Of a stretch of DNA of 58,709 bases, positions 23,964 to 31,547 are shown in pieces (positions within the stretch are counted from its first letter, which is position 1; each line of letters starts with the position of its first letter). The stretch is taken from contig NZ_ASZC01000025.1 of assembly GCF_000468095.1 (NCBI RefSeq), positions 1-58,709 on the forward strand, given 5' to 3'. This DNA comes from Pantoea sp. AS-PWVM4. GTDB taxonomy: Bacteria > Pseudomonadota > Gammaproteobacteria > Enterobacterales > Enterobacteriaceae. The notes beneath the pieces were generated by a model. It saw only the letters and a list, made by a program, of their open reading frames with translations, was not told the DNA's origin and did no database searches. The position numbers were made by a program, and so were the translations under genes.

Positions 23964-24674
23964 TTATTCGTCATAGAGCGAGGTTAGCGCCGTTCGCAAC
24001 TTGTCGTAGAAAGAAGATTTACCCATCCCCTTTTTGCTTATGCCATTTGATTCCGCATAGTCGTTTAATAGCTTGTGCAGAGGTTCAATGCTGGGAGCAC
24101 CGGCTTTGTTAATCCATTTCGTTGACCCGCTAGCCGACTTCTCCATAGCAAGGTTGATCGCGAGTAGTCCTATAATTTTATGTAGAGATGCATTTTCCTC
24201 ATTTTTCTTATGCTCGCCGCGCTTATCCTGCGCTTTCTCTTTCGCGATCAAAACAGCTTTTTCACCGCCACAATAAGTAACGACTGCTTCTCCGTATTTT
24301 TTGTACATCTGGCACAAAGACAGGACGCATTTTTCCGCTAAGATGTTTGGTGTTACATCTTTCTCGATAAGATTAATACTGGAGGCAAATAGAATGTTTG
24401 CTTCTATAGGGCAATTAGTTGCAATAGGTTTTGGATAAAACAACTCAAGTTCTTTTTTCTTTCCATTTGCCTTCAGGAAAGCATATAGATTTCTGTTAAC
24501 CCGGATAAGGTAGTCAGAGTACGCGCTGACTATGCTAACCTTATCTTCTGGTAAATCATCAGTTTTTGTATGCGGATCAACATTAGCCAAAGCCCTTGCC
24601 AGCTCTTTTATTTCAATCTGGGGGTAATGAGTGAGCCTGTCAATGGCGCTACCCTTTGAGAAACTAAAATGCAT
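23964..24674 (-). CDS. Unknown 236-aa protein coupled to the integrase
   Basis: I do not recognise this protein. It is largely helical. A Lys/Glu-rich charged stretch (KEKAQDKRGEHKKNEENA) lies near residues 145-162, and the C-terminal segment SKKGMGKSSFYDKLRTALTSL could be a helix-turn-helix. No signal peptide or membrane segment is seen. Its ATG shares a base with the integrase stop (TAATG), so it is translated after int from the same message. Composition is as A+T-rich as int and unlike the satellite core. It may be cargo, including a defence gene, or an accessory recombination factor. Confidence 0.6.
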   Translation of the reverse strand: MHFSFSKGSAIDRLTHYPQIEIKELARALANVDPHTKTDDLPEDKVSIVSAYSDYLIRVNRNLYAFLKANGKKKELELFYPKPIATNCPIEANILFASSINLIEKDVTPNILAEKCVLSLCQMYKKYGEAVVTYCGGEKAVLIAKEKAQDKRGEHKKNEENASLHKIIGLLAINLAMEKSASGSTKWINKAGAPSIEPLHKLLNDYAESNGISKKGMGKSSFYDKLRTALTSLYDE

Positions 24675-25894
24675 TATACTGACGCCTCTATATTAGCCAG
24701 AAAATCAGCCATTTTATTTAATGCTAATTTCCTTTCATTAAAGTAATTATGTCGGTTGTAGATACCTTCAACGCCTTTGATGCGATGGTTAAGACAACGT
24801 TCTGCCACTACTGGGTCGATACCTAAAAATGCCAGATGTGTTCTGGCGGTTCGCCTAAAGTCGTGGATAGTAAAGCCTTCAACTCCTTTCATATGCGGTT
24901 TAAGTTTTGCCAGCGCAACTGGAAGGGTGCTTTCTGCAATATGAGGTATCATCCTGTTCTGCATCTTTCTCGCAGGGAGAACCCATTCACTTCCTAAAGA
25001 GAGTTGCTTTAACTCATGCAGCCAAATCAAAGATAATTCAGGAAGAGGAATATCCAAGTTATCGCCATTTTTAGTATTTTTTAAATACCAGACGCCTTCT
25101 TCAAGATTGAAATCTTCCCATTTAGCAGAGCACAGTTCCATTTTTCTACAGCAAAGGAGTAAAAGTAACTTAAAAGTTATCTCATTCTGTCGACTAAATC
25201 CTTTAGCTATTTTCATTGCGCGAAAAAGTAACGTAATCTCTTCTTCTGAAAGAAAACGATCTCTGGATTTTTCCTGACCTCCTGCATCATTGTTGTCAAA
25301 GGCTCCCGCTGGGTTAACACTCAAATAGTGACGTTTTATGCCATAGTTAAATATTCGCTTTATCCAACGTAAAACATCATTAGCGATAGTTGGCGCGCCT
25401 CGTTGAACAATACTCTGCAACATCATATCAATATCCCCAGGCTTTACGTCTTCTACTTTTATGTGGCCTATGTGAGGATTAATATCTTTTTCAATGCGCC
25501 TACGAAGAATATCGGGGTGTTTCCAGCGTCCAACAATTTGTTTCTCGTAGTACTCAAACGCAAGGTCAGAAACACGGCGAGCGTTCTTCTCTTTCTGGAT
25601 TTTGGCAAGCGTAGAGGCTTTACGCTCCTGCTTCTCTCCGGCAACGTCATAACCTAAAGCTACTCTTGCCGATAGCTCTCTGGCCCGTTCGCGCGCTTTT
25701 GCTAAGGACAAATCGCCATATGAACCGATCCACATTGCACGCGCCTTGCCGCCATAGCTGTAGCGAAAGCGCCATTTTGGTATTGAGAACTCTTTTCGGT
25801 AGCACAGATACAATCCGTTTCCGTCAGAGCGTCCTTCAAAGCGTTCCTGAGACTTGAGCCAGGATTTTATCTGTATATCTGATAGCTTTCCCAT
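24674..25894 (-). CDS. int: P4-type tyrosine integrase
   Basis: The 406-aa recombinase has the N-terminal arm-binding region (DUF4102-like, WIGSYGDLSLAKARERA), a core-binding domain and a catalytic domain with Arg250 (CCRKMEL), His344-x2-Arg347 (HDFRRTARTH), His370 (NHRIKG) and the likely nucleophile Tyr379 (GIYNRHNY). I chose the ATG at 25894 (MGKLSDIQIKSW). The frame remains open 36 codons upstream but that part overlaps the putative arm sites and lacks family features. The start lies 170 bp from the right att copy, the usual placement. It should recombine the yicC 3' end with the element. Confidence 0.88.
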   Translation of the reverse strand: MGKLSDIQIKSWLKSQERFEGRSDGNGLYLCYRKEFSIPKWRFRYSYGGKARAMWIGSYGDLSLAKARERARELSARVALGYDVAGEKQERKASTLAKIQKEKNARRVSDLAFEYYEKQIVGRWKHPDILRRRIEKDINPHIGHIKVEDVKPGDIDMMLQSIVQRGAPTIANDVLRWIKRIFNYGIKRHYLSVNPAGAFDNNDAGGQEKSRDRFLSEEEITLLFRAMKIAKGFSRQNEITFKLLLLLCCRKMELCSAKWEDFNLEEGVWYLKNTKNGDNLDIPLPELSLIWLHELKQLSLGSEWVLPARKMQNRMIPHIAESTLPVALAKLKPHMKGVEGFTIHDFRRTARTHLAFLGIDPVVAERCLNHRIKGVEGIYNRHNYFNERKLALNKMADFLANIEASV

Positions 25895-25904
25895 ACTGCC
25901 TGCT

Positions 25905-25955
25905 TGTACCAAACCTATCACGGTCAAAGGGGTAATTGGTACATTATATGGTACA
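25905..25955. promoter_or_regulatory. Right-end TTGGTACA repeats (putative integrase arm sites)
   Basis: TTGGTACA at 25936-25943 and ATGGTACA at 25948-25955 repeat the 12-bp pitch of the left-end pair. A third, inverted copy (TGTACCAA, 25905-25912) overlaps the integrase ribosome-binding region. The arrangement suggests arm-type sites and possible autoregulation of int. Confidence 0.55.
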
Positions 25956-25999
25956 GTAAAAGTGAGAGATTTTGCGAGAAGTGATGATTCTCTATGAGA

Positions 26000-26030
26000 C
26001 AATAAAACCCGTAACTAACGGGTTTTATTG
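26000..26030. terminator. Terminator between int and yicC
   Basis: A perfect 13-bp stem (26000-26012 with 26018-26030; core AAAACCCGT/ACGGGTTTT) has a 5-nt loop and A- and T-tracts inside the stem. It lies 34 bp beyond the yicC stop on the satellite side and probably replaces the terminator that yicC lost on insertion, while shielding int from yicC transcription. Confidence 0.75.
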
Positions 26031-26063
26031 TTATTATGACATCACATGAAAGTGGGTGAGATA

Positions 26064-26084
26064 TTACTCAATATTCTGGATCTG
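26064..26084. repeat. Right attachment-site copy (attR) within yicC
   Basis: These 21 bases are the final codons and stop of the intact yicC gene and match 14938-14958 with one difference. All remaining yicC codons lie to the right, so this is the junction where the satellite restored the gene end. Confidence 0.85.
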
Positions 26085-26927
26085 CTCGCGCATCTGCTCA
26101 ATCAACACTTTCAGCTCAATTGCTGACGCGGTGATGTCGGCGTTAATCGATTTCGATGCCAGGGTGTTCGACTCACGGTTGAACTCCTGCATCATAAAAT
26201 CGAGGCGACGACCGACCGCTTCTTTCTTCTTCAGAATGTTGAAGGTTTCTTTTACATGCGCGTCCAGGCGGTCCAGTTCTTCAGCGACATCAATACGCTG
26301 CGCCATCATCACCAGTTCCTGCTCCAGACGATTGTTTTCTAACTGGACTTCGGCTTCTTCCAGTTTGGTCACCAGACGTTCGCGCTGCCACTTCAATACT
26401 TCAGGCATCTGCTCACGAACTTTGCTGACCTCCTGAGTTACGCCAGCAAGGCGCTGTTCAATCAGGGTTTTCAGGGCTGCACCTTCGGTTTCACGCGCGG
26501 TGATAAAGTCATCGAGTGCACCATCCAGCGCGGCCAGCAGTTCGGCATTAATGGCGTCGAGATCCTGCTCTTTTGCTGACATCACACCCGGCCAGCGCAG
26601 AATATCCAGTGGATTGATCGCACCTTCATCGCTCTGCATTTTCACCCAGTTGGCCGCCTGGACCAGCTGCTTTGCCAGCGATTCGTTGAGAATCAGTTCG
26701 CCCTGCGCGCCCGGATCGGCATCAAAACGCAGGTTGCACTCAATTTTGCCGCGTGTCAGTCGGTTGCGAATACGCTCGCGAATGACGGGTTCCAGGCTGC
26801 GGAACTGCTCTGGCAGGCGGATGTAGGTTTCCAGGTAGCGCTGGTTAACGGAGCGGAGTTCCCAGGCGGCGCTGCCCCAGTGGCCTTTGGCTTCGCGACG
26901 TGCGTAAGCGGTCATACTGCGGATCAT
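26064..26927 (-). CDS. yicC: Endoribonuclease YicC family protein
   Basis: The 287-aa protein has the conserved N-terminal YicC domain (MIRSMTAYARRE...WELRSVNQRYLE) and the C-terminal DUF1732 domain (RRLDFMMQEFNRESNTLASKS). E. coli YicC is an endoribonuclease that promotes decay of the small RNA RyhB, and loss affects stationary-phase survival. Length equals E. coli. The last six codons and stop are supplied by the satellite's att copy without changing the protein. In E. coli yicC is adjacent and divergent to rph; here two genes are inserted between them. Confidence 0.95.
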   Translation of the reverse strand: MIRSMTAYARREAKGHWGSAAWELRSVNQRYLETYIRLPEQFRSLEPVIRERIRNRLTRGKIECNLRFDADPGAQGELILNESLAKQLVQAANWVKMQSDEGAINPLDILRWPGVMSAKEQDLDAINAELLAALDGALDDFITARETEGAALKTLIEQRLAGVTQEVSKVREQMPEVLKWQRERLVTKLEEAEVQLENNRLEQELVMMAQRIDVAEELDRLDAHVKETFNILKKKEAVGRRLDFMMQEFNRESNTLASKSINADITASAIELKVLIEQMREQIQNIE

Positions 26928-27078
26928 AAGCGATACTCGTGTGAAGAAAATTTAGTGAATTATAGCGAGCTACGCTATGGCATGACAGGTAAAAGCCTGA
27001 AATATGGGCAGCTAAGCACTGGCCTTTTCAAACCAGACACCTATGATAGCGACGGGCATTCAGTTCAGGGAAATCTGT

Positions 27079-27522
27079 ATGGCAACAAAATTTATCGCAT
27101 CTTTCGCATTGGCATTGCTGCTGGCAGGCTGTCAGACGCATCCCACCACCATCACCCAGTCTGCGCCAACCAGCACGCCGACGCCGGTGTGTGCCGGTGG
27201 GGATATGATGATGCAAACCACGTTGTGGTTTGGCATGAGTAAACCGCAGGGCGGCACGGTGACTGAGCAGGAGTGGCAGCATTTTGTCGATAGCGATGTT
27301 ACGCCGCGCTTCAAAGATGGCTTGTCGGTATATGACGCCAAAGGGCAGTGGCTGGGGGAGAATGGCAAACTGGCGCGTGAAAACAGCAAAGCGCTGATGC
27401 TAATTCATTCGCCAGATCGTGCCAGCTCAGACAACATCAACGCATTGCGTGATATCTACAAGAAACGCTTCAGCCAGGAATCGGTAATGCGGGTTGATGG
27501 TCTGGTGTGCGTGGGTTTTTAA
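27079..27522 (+). CDS. DUF3574 lipoprotein
   Basis: The 147-aa protein starts with a lipoprotein signal, MATKFIASFALALLLAGC, with the lipobox cysteine at residue 18, then a Thr/Pro-rich linker and a DUF3574 domain (TLWFGMSKPQGGTVTEQEW, VTPRFKDGLSVYDAKGQW, ENSKALMLIH). The function of the family is not known. I chose the ATG at 27079, preceded by AGGGA, over an ATG 12 codons upstream because it begins the signal peptide directly. It is convergent with the nucleoside transporter gene across a long inverted repeat. Confidence 0.85.
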   Translation: MATKFIASFALALLLAGCQTHPTTITQSAPTSTPTPVCAGGDMMMQTTLWFGMSKPQGGTVTEQEWQHFVDSDVTPRFKDGLSVYDAKGQWLGENGKLARENSKALMLIHSPDRASSDNINALRDIYKKRFSQESVMRVDGLVCVGF

Positions 27523-27531
27523 AATAGTTTC

Positions 27532-27593
27532 CGTAGCGGCGCGATTTATCGCGCGGGTTTTTCTGGCAGCGCGCGATAAATCGCGCCGCTACG
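27532..27593. repeat. 23-bp inverted repeat (REP-like) at a convergent gene junction
   Basis: The arms 27532-27554 and 27571-27593 are perfect complements of 23 bp, with a 16-nt loop. The core GCGGCGCGATTTATCGCGC also occurs at 30348-30369 and both copies lie between convergent genes. It probably acts as a bidirectional transcript end and belongs to a dispersed palindromic family in this genome. Confidence 0.75.
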
Positions 27594-27601
27594 AATTCGT
27601 A

Positions 27602-28789
27602 TCAGATAAACAATCCGGCAAACGCTGCGGAAAGCAAACTGACCAGCGTTGATCCGTACACCAGTTTCCAGCCGAAGCGCGATACCACGTTACCCTGCGC
27701 TTCGTTCAGCCCTTTAATCGCTCCGGCGACGATGCCGATCGAGGCGAAGTTGGCGAACGACACCAGGAATACCGACAAAATCCCCAGACCGCGCGGCGTC
27801 ATTTCGGCAGCCACTTTTTTCAGCTCGATCATTGCCACAAATTCATTGGCAACCAGTTTTGTCGCCATGATGCTGGCCGCCTGTAACGCATCCGCAGAGG
27901 GAATGCCGACCAACCAGGCGAACGGATAAAATACGTAGCCCAGTAATTGCTGGAAACTGTAGCCGAACACGGCAGCAAACAGCGCGTTCACGGCGGCAAT
28001 CAGCGCGATAAAACCAATCAGCATCGCCAGAATAATCATCGCTACTTTGAACCCGGCGAGAATGTATTCCCCCAGCATTTCAAAAAAGCTCTGATCCTCA
28101 TGCAGCTTATCGAGCGCGATATGTTCTTCATCCTGTGCGCGCGTCGGGTTGATGATCGACAGGATAATAAAGGTGCTGAACATATTGAGCAGCAGCGCAG
28201 CGACCACGTATTTCGCTTCAATCATCGTCATATAAGCGCCAACGATGGAGAGAGATACCGTGGACATCGCCGTTGCCGCCATGGTGTAGAGGCGCGGCGC
28301 GGAGATATCACCCAGAATACCTTTGTAGGCGATGAAGTTTTCCGATTGCCCAAGGATCAGGGTGCTGACCGCGTTAAACGACTCCAGTTTGCCCATGCCG
28401 TTAACTTTTGACAGCAGGGTGCCGACCAGACGAATCAACAACGGCAGAATTCGCCAATGCTGCAAAATACCGATCAGTGCAGAGATAAAAACAATCGGGC
28501 AGAGCACACCGAGGAAAATAAACGCCAGGCCCTGTTTACTCATGCCGCCGAAGACAAAATCGCTGCCCTGAGCTGCGAAGGTCAGCAGCGTTTCGAAGAA
28601 ACCACCCACAGAACTCACCACCGCCAGGCCGCTGGCGGAGTGCAGGAAAAACCAGCCGAGAGCGGCTTCTACCAGCAGCAATTGCAGAATAAAACGTGGA
28701 CGAATCTGTTTACGGTCGTGGCTGACCAGAAGCGCAAGGGCAAAGATCACCACCAGCGCCAGCAGGAAATGGAGTATCGCTGTCATCAT
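27602..28789 (-). CDS. nupC: NupC-family concentrative nucleoside transporter
   Basis: The 395-aa inner-membrane protein is very close by eye to E. coli NupC, a proton-coupled importer of nucleosides. Shared signatures include KVLCPIVFISALIGILQH-like (VLCPIVFISALIGILQH), SKVNGMGKLESFNAVS, LGQSENFIAYK and the C-terminal VSRFGWKLVYGSTL. About nine to ten hydrophobic segments are evident. E. coli nupC lies elsewhere, so this copy between yicC and rph may be the orthologue moved or a paralogue such as nupX. The start has two adjacent ATGs (28789 and 28786) and a weak ribosome site. Confidence 0.85.
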   Translation of the reverse strand: MMTAILHFLLALVVIFALALLVSHDRKQIRPRFILQLLLVEAALGWFFLHSASGLAVVSSVGGFFETLLTFAAQGSDFVFGGMSKQGLAFIFLGVLCPIVFISALIGILQHWRILPLLIRLVGTLLSKVNGMGKLESFNAVSTLILGQSENFIAYKGILGDISAPRLYTMAATAMSTVSLSIVGAYMTMIEAKYVVAALLLNMFSTFIILSIINPTRAQDEEHIALDKLHEDQSFFEMLGEYILAGFKVAMIILAMLIGFIALIAAVNALFAAVFGYSFQQLLGYVFYPFAWLVGIPSADALQAASIMATKLVANEFVAMIELKKVAAEMTPRGLGILSVFLVSFANFASIGIVAGAIKGLNEAQGNVVSRFGWKLVYGSTLVSLLSAAFAGLFI

Positions 28790-28930
28790 TTATCTTTTTA
28801 AGTGGGAAAACGCGCATTTAGCCACAGAGCGAGCGGAATTTCATCTGCGATTGTGCCGCCTCAGGACAGGACAGGCGCAGAGGAAGTCCGTATAATGCGC
28901 AGCCAAACCTAAGCAAGCCGGAGAGAAACC

Positions 28931-29647
28931 ATGCGTCCAGCAGGCCGACACGCCAATCAAGTGCGTCCCGTCACCCTCACTCGTCACTACACCAAACATG
29001 CCGAAGGCTCGGTCCTTGTTGAGTTCGGTGAAACCAAAGTGCTGTGCACTGCCACCGTTGACGAAGGCGTACCGCGTTTCCTCAAAGGCCAGGGGCAAGG
29101 CTGGGTCACCGCCGAGTACGGCATGTTGCCGCGTTCTACGCACAGCCGTATGGCGCGTGAAGCGGCTAAAGGCAAACAGGGTGGCCGCACGCTGGAGATT
29201 CAGCGCCTGATCGCTCGCTCCCTGCGCGCCGCAGTCGATTTGCAGGCGCTGGGTGAATACACCATCACGCTGGATTGTGACGTGATTCAGGCTGATGGTG
29301 GCACGCGCACCGCGTCCATCACCGGGGCCTGTGTAGCACTAGCTGATGCTCTCAACAAGCTGGTGGCGGATGGCAAACTGAAATCCAGTCCGTTGAAAGG
29401 CATGGTCGCCGCCATTTCTGTCGGTATCGTTGAAGGCGAAGCGCGTTGCGATCTTGAATATGTGGAAGATTCTGCCGCAGAAACCGATATGAACGTGGTG
29501 ATGCTGGAAGATGGCCGCATGATTGAAGTGCAGGGCACGGCAGAAGGTGAACCGTTCAGCCATGACGAGTTGCTGCAACTGTTGGCGCTGGCGCGCGGCG
29601 GGATTGAGCAATTAATTGTGGCGCAGAAAGCGGCGTTAGCAGATTGA
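28931..29647 (+). CDS. rph: Ribonuclease PH
   Basis: RNase PH is a phosphorolytic 3'-5' exoribonuclease that trims tRNA precursors. The 238-aa protein is full length with MRPAGRHANQVRPVTLTR, the phosphate-site motif AREAAKGKQGGRTLEIQRLI, and an intact C-terminus. This contrasts with E. coli K-12, where an rph frameshift reduces pyrE expression. Here rph should be functional and read into the pyrE attenuator normally. Confidence 0.97.
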   Translation: MRPAGRHANQVRPVTLTRHYTKHAEGSVLVEFGETKVLCTATVDEGVPRFLKGQGQGWVTAEYGMLPRSTHSRMAREAAKGKQGGRTLEIQRLIARSLRAAVDLQALGEYTITLDCDVIQADGGTRTASITGACVALADALNKLVADGKLKSSPLKGMVAAISVGIVEGEARCDLEYVEDSAAETDMNVVMLEDGRMIEVQGTAEGEPFSHDELLQLLALARGGIEQLIVAQKAALAD

Positions 29648-29653
29648 TGTAAC

Positions 29654-29680
29654 AGGCGACCAGAGAGTCGCCTTTTCTTT
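29654..29680 (+). terminator. pyrE attenuator
   Basis: AGGCGAC (29654-29660) and GTCGCCT (29667-29673) form a 7-bp stem with a 6-nt loop followed by TTTTCTTT, 7 bp after the rph stop. In enterobacteria this hairpin attenuates pyrE depending on the coupling of rph translation with transcription, which responds to UTP level. Confidence 0.85.
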
Positions 29681-29696
29681 ATTTGAGGAGTGAGAA

Positions 29697-30338
29697 ATGA
29701 AAGCCTGGCAGCGTCAGTTTATTGAGTTCGCCCTGAACAAAGGGGTATTGAAGTTTGGTGAGTTTACCCTGAAATCCGGGCGTAAAAGCCCTTATTTCTT
29801 CAATGCTGGTCTGTTTAATACCGGGCGTGATCTGGCGTTGTTAGGTCGTTTTTACGCGCAGGCCCTGGTGGATGGCGGTGTTGATTTTGACCTGCTGTTT
29901 GGTCCGGCTTACAAAGGCATTCCGATCGCCACCACCACTGCGGTAGCACTGGCCGATCATCATGACCGTGACGTGCCTTACTGCTTCAACCGTAAAGAAG
30001 CCAAAGATCACGGCGAAGGTGGCCTGCTGGTTGGCAGCCCGCTCCAGGGCAAAGTGATGCTGGTGGATGATGTGATCACCGCAGGTACCGCGATTCGCGA
30101 ATCAATGGACATCATCAACGCCCATAACGCCACACTGGCGGGCGTGCTGATTTCTCTCGATCGTCAGGAACGTGGTCGCAGCGACATCTCGGCGATTCAG
30201 GAAGTGGAGCGCGATTACCGCTGCAAAGTCACGGCAATCATTACTCTGGCGGAGTTGATTGATTATCTGGAAGAGAAGCCGGAGATGGCAGACCATCTGG
30301 CGAAAGTGCGCGCGTATCGTAAAGAGTACGGGATTTAA
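29697..30338 (+). CDS. pyrE: Orotate phosphoribosyltransferase
   Basis: PyrE joins orotate with PRPP to form OMP in pyrimidine synthesis. The 213-aa product has the PRPP loop VMLVDDVITAGTAIRE with the paired aspartates, the flexible loop NRKEAKDHGEGG, and the normal ending YRKEYGI. It follows rph and its attenuator. GAGGAG lies before the ATG. Note the contrast with the degenerate PRTase-like protein at 15085-15813. Confidence 0.98.
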   Translation: MKAWQRQFIEFALNKGVLKFGEFTLKSGRKSPYFFNAGLFNTGRDLALLGRFYAQALVDGGVDFDLLFGPAYKGIPIATTTAVALADHHDRDVPYCFNRKEAKDHGEGGLLVGSPLQGKVMLVDDVITAGTAIRESMDIINAHNATLAGVLISLDRQERGRSDISAIQEVERDYRCKVTAIITLAELIDYLEEKPEMADHLAKVRAYRKEYGI

Positions 30339-30347
30339 TCATCAGTT

Positions 30348-30369
30348 GCGGCGCGATTTATCGCGCCGC
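30348..30369. repeat. Second copy of the GCGGCGCGAT palindrome
   Basis: GCGGCGCGAT-TT-ATCGCGCCGC is a 10-bp perfect stem between the convergent genes pyrE and slmA. It shares its core with the inverted repeat at 27532-27593, here folded as a single short hairpin. It probably serves as a transcript end for both genes. Confidence 0.7.
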
Positions 30370-30374
30370 GACAG

Positions 30375-30971
30375 TTAAACCAGCTGTGCCGCCAACAATG
30401 GCCAGCGGGTATCGAAATCCGCGGTGGGACGATAGCGGAATTCAGAACGGACATAGCGCGACAGCAACCCTTCGCAGAACGCCAATAGCTGGCTGGCGAG
30501 CAGGGTTTCATCGGTCTGGAAGCCTTCACCATCACGCATCTTCTTCTCTTTCATCACCTGGCGTAGCTGCACTTCAATGCGCTCAAACAGCTGATTGATG
30601 CGTCCTTGCAGGCGGTCCTGCTCAAACATCAATGCGTGGCCGGTCAGAATACGCGTCAGTCCCGGATTACGCTCACCAAATCCCAGAAGCAATTGCACGA
30701 TAAGACGCAGGCGCGCCACCGTCTCTTTTTCATCTTTCAGGATTAGATTGATGCGCGTAATCAGGCTGTCTTCGATAAACTCGATCAGGCTGTCAAACAT
30801 GCGTGTTTTGCTGGGAAAGTGACGATAGAGTGCCGCTTCAGAAACACCTACACTGGCCGCCAGTTTCGCGGTGGTGATGCGTTGGCTGCCATCGCTCGAC
30901 TCCAGCATTTGCGCCAGTGCCTGCAAAATTTCTTCGCGACGGTTGCGCTTCGCGACCTTTTTTTCTGCCAT
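30375..30971 (-). CDS. slmA: Nucleoid occlusion factor SlmA
   Basis: SlmA is a TetR-fold DNA-binding protein that, when bound to its chromosomal sites, disrupts FtsZ polymers and keeps the septum off the nucleoid. The 198-aa protein shows the helix-turn-helix ITTAKLAASVGVSEAALYRH and the FtsZ-interacting helices, with near-identity to E. coli. I chose the ATG at 30971 (MAEKKVAKRNRREE); the ORF could begin three codons earlier. Confidence 0.96.
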   Translation of the reverse strand: MAEKKVAKRNRREEILQALAQMLESSDGSQRITTAKLAASVGVSEAALYRHFPSKTRMFDSLIEFIEDSLITRINLILKDEKETVARLRLIVQLLLGFGERNPGLTRILTGHALMFEQDRLQGRINQLFERIEVQLRQVMKEKKMRDGEGFQTDETLLASQLLAFCEGLLSRYVRSEFRYRPTADFDTRWPLLAAQLV

Positions 30972-31088
30972 GACCTTCAAGACCCCTGAAATTCACCATA
31001 AACAGGCAACACTCACGCGTCTGCCCTGTGTTCAATGCGCACAGAGCAGAAAAGAAGCAAGGGCAGAGGCGTAAGCGAAAAGCGCGTG

Positions 31089-31547
31089 TTACTGACGGCC
31101 AGAGTGACCGAAGCCGCCCGCGCCACGCACGCTGGCGTCAAAATCTTCCACCAGATTAAACTCGGCTTGCACCACAGGTACAAAGACCAGCTGTGCCAGA
31201 CGGTCACCTGGGTTCAGCGTGAAGCTATCCTGCCCACGATTCCAGACAGAAACCATCAGCTGACCCTGATAATCGGAGTCGATCAAACCCACCAGGTTAC
31301 CCAGCACGATGCCGTGCTTATGGCCAAGACCGGAGCGAGGCAGAATGACGGCCGCGAGGCCGGGATCGCCAATATGAATCGCCAGGCCAGTCGGCACCAG
31401 CACGGTGCTGCCTGGGGTGATTTCCAGTGCCTCATCCAGACAGGCGCGTAAATCCAGTCCGGCTGAACCCGAGGTTGCATAAGTCGGCAGCGGGAACTCA
31501 GTTCCTACGCGCGCATCAAGAATTTTAACGTCGATTTTTTTCATCAT
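31089..31547 (-). CDS. dut: dUTP diphosphatase
   Basis: Dut hydrolyses dUTP to dUMP and pyrophosphate, preventing uracil incorporation and feeding dTMP synthesis. The 152-aa protein has all five trimeric dUTPase motifs, for example SAGLDLRA, PRSGLGHKHGIV, GLIDSDYQGQL, and the C-terminal GGFGHSGRQ. The start MMKKIDVKIL (ATG 31547) matches the family. It overlaps the end of coaBC by 23 bp, so the two are translationally linked. Confidence 0.97.
   Translation of the reverse strand: MMKKIDVKILDARVGTEFPLPTYATSGSAGLDLRACLDEALEITPGSTVLVPTGLAIHIGDPGLAAVILPRSGLGHKHGIVLGNLVGLIDSDYQGQLMVSVWNRGQDSFTLNPGDRLAQLVFVPVVQAEFNLVEDFDASVRGAGGFGHSGRQ

Larger units (their letters stand above)
14938..26084. mobile_element. 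P4-like phage satellite integrated in yicC
   Basis: An 11-kb element is bounded by a 21-bp direct repeat and contains an integrase next to one end. It also has AlpA/Vis-like and ribbon-helix-helix regulators, a P4 alpha-type primase-helicase, an iteron origin, and the P4 late-type genes sid, psu and delta. It has no capsid, terminase, portal or tail genes, so by analogy with P4 it would hijack capsids from a P2-like helper. The core (17.1-22.8 kb) is G+C-rich. Both ends (the cassette at 15.1-16.8 kb and integrase plus unknown gene at 24.0-25.9 kb) are visibly A+T-richer, a mosaic typical of these elements. Confidence 0.9.

Noticed and set aside
25895..26002. N-terminal extension of the integrase
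   Set aside because: It would cover the TTGGTACA repeats and adds no integrase feature; MGKLSD at 25894 fits P4-type integrases.
14938..26084. Complete autonomous prophage
   Set aside because: No terminase, portal, capsid, tail or lysis genes are present; gene content is that of a P4-type satellite.
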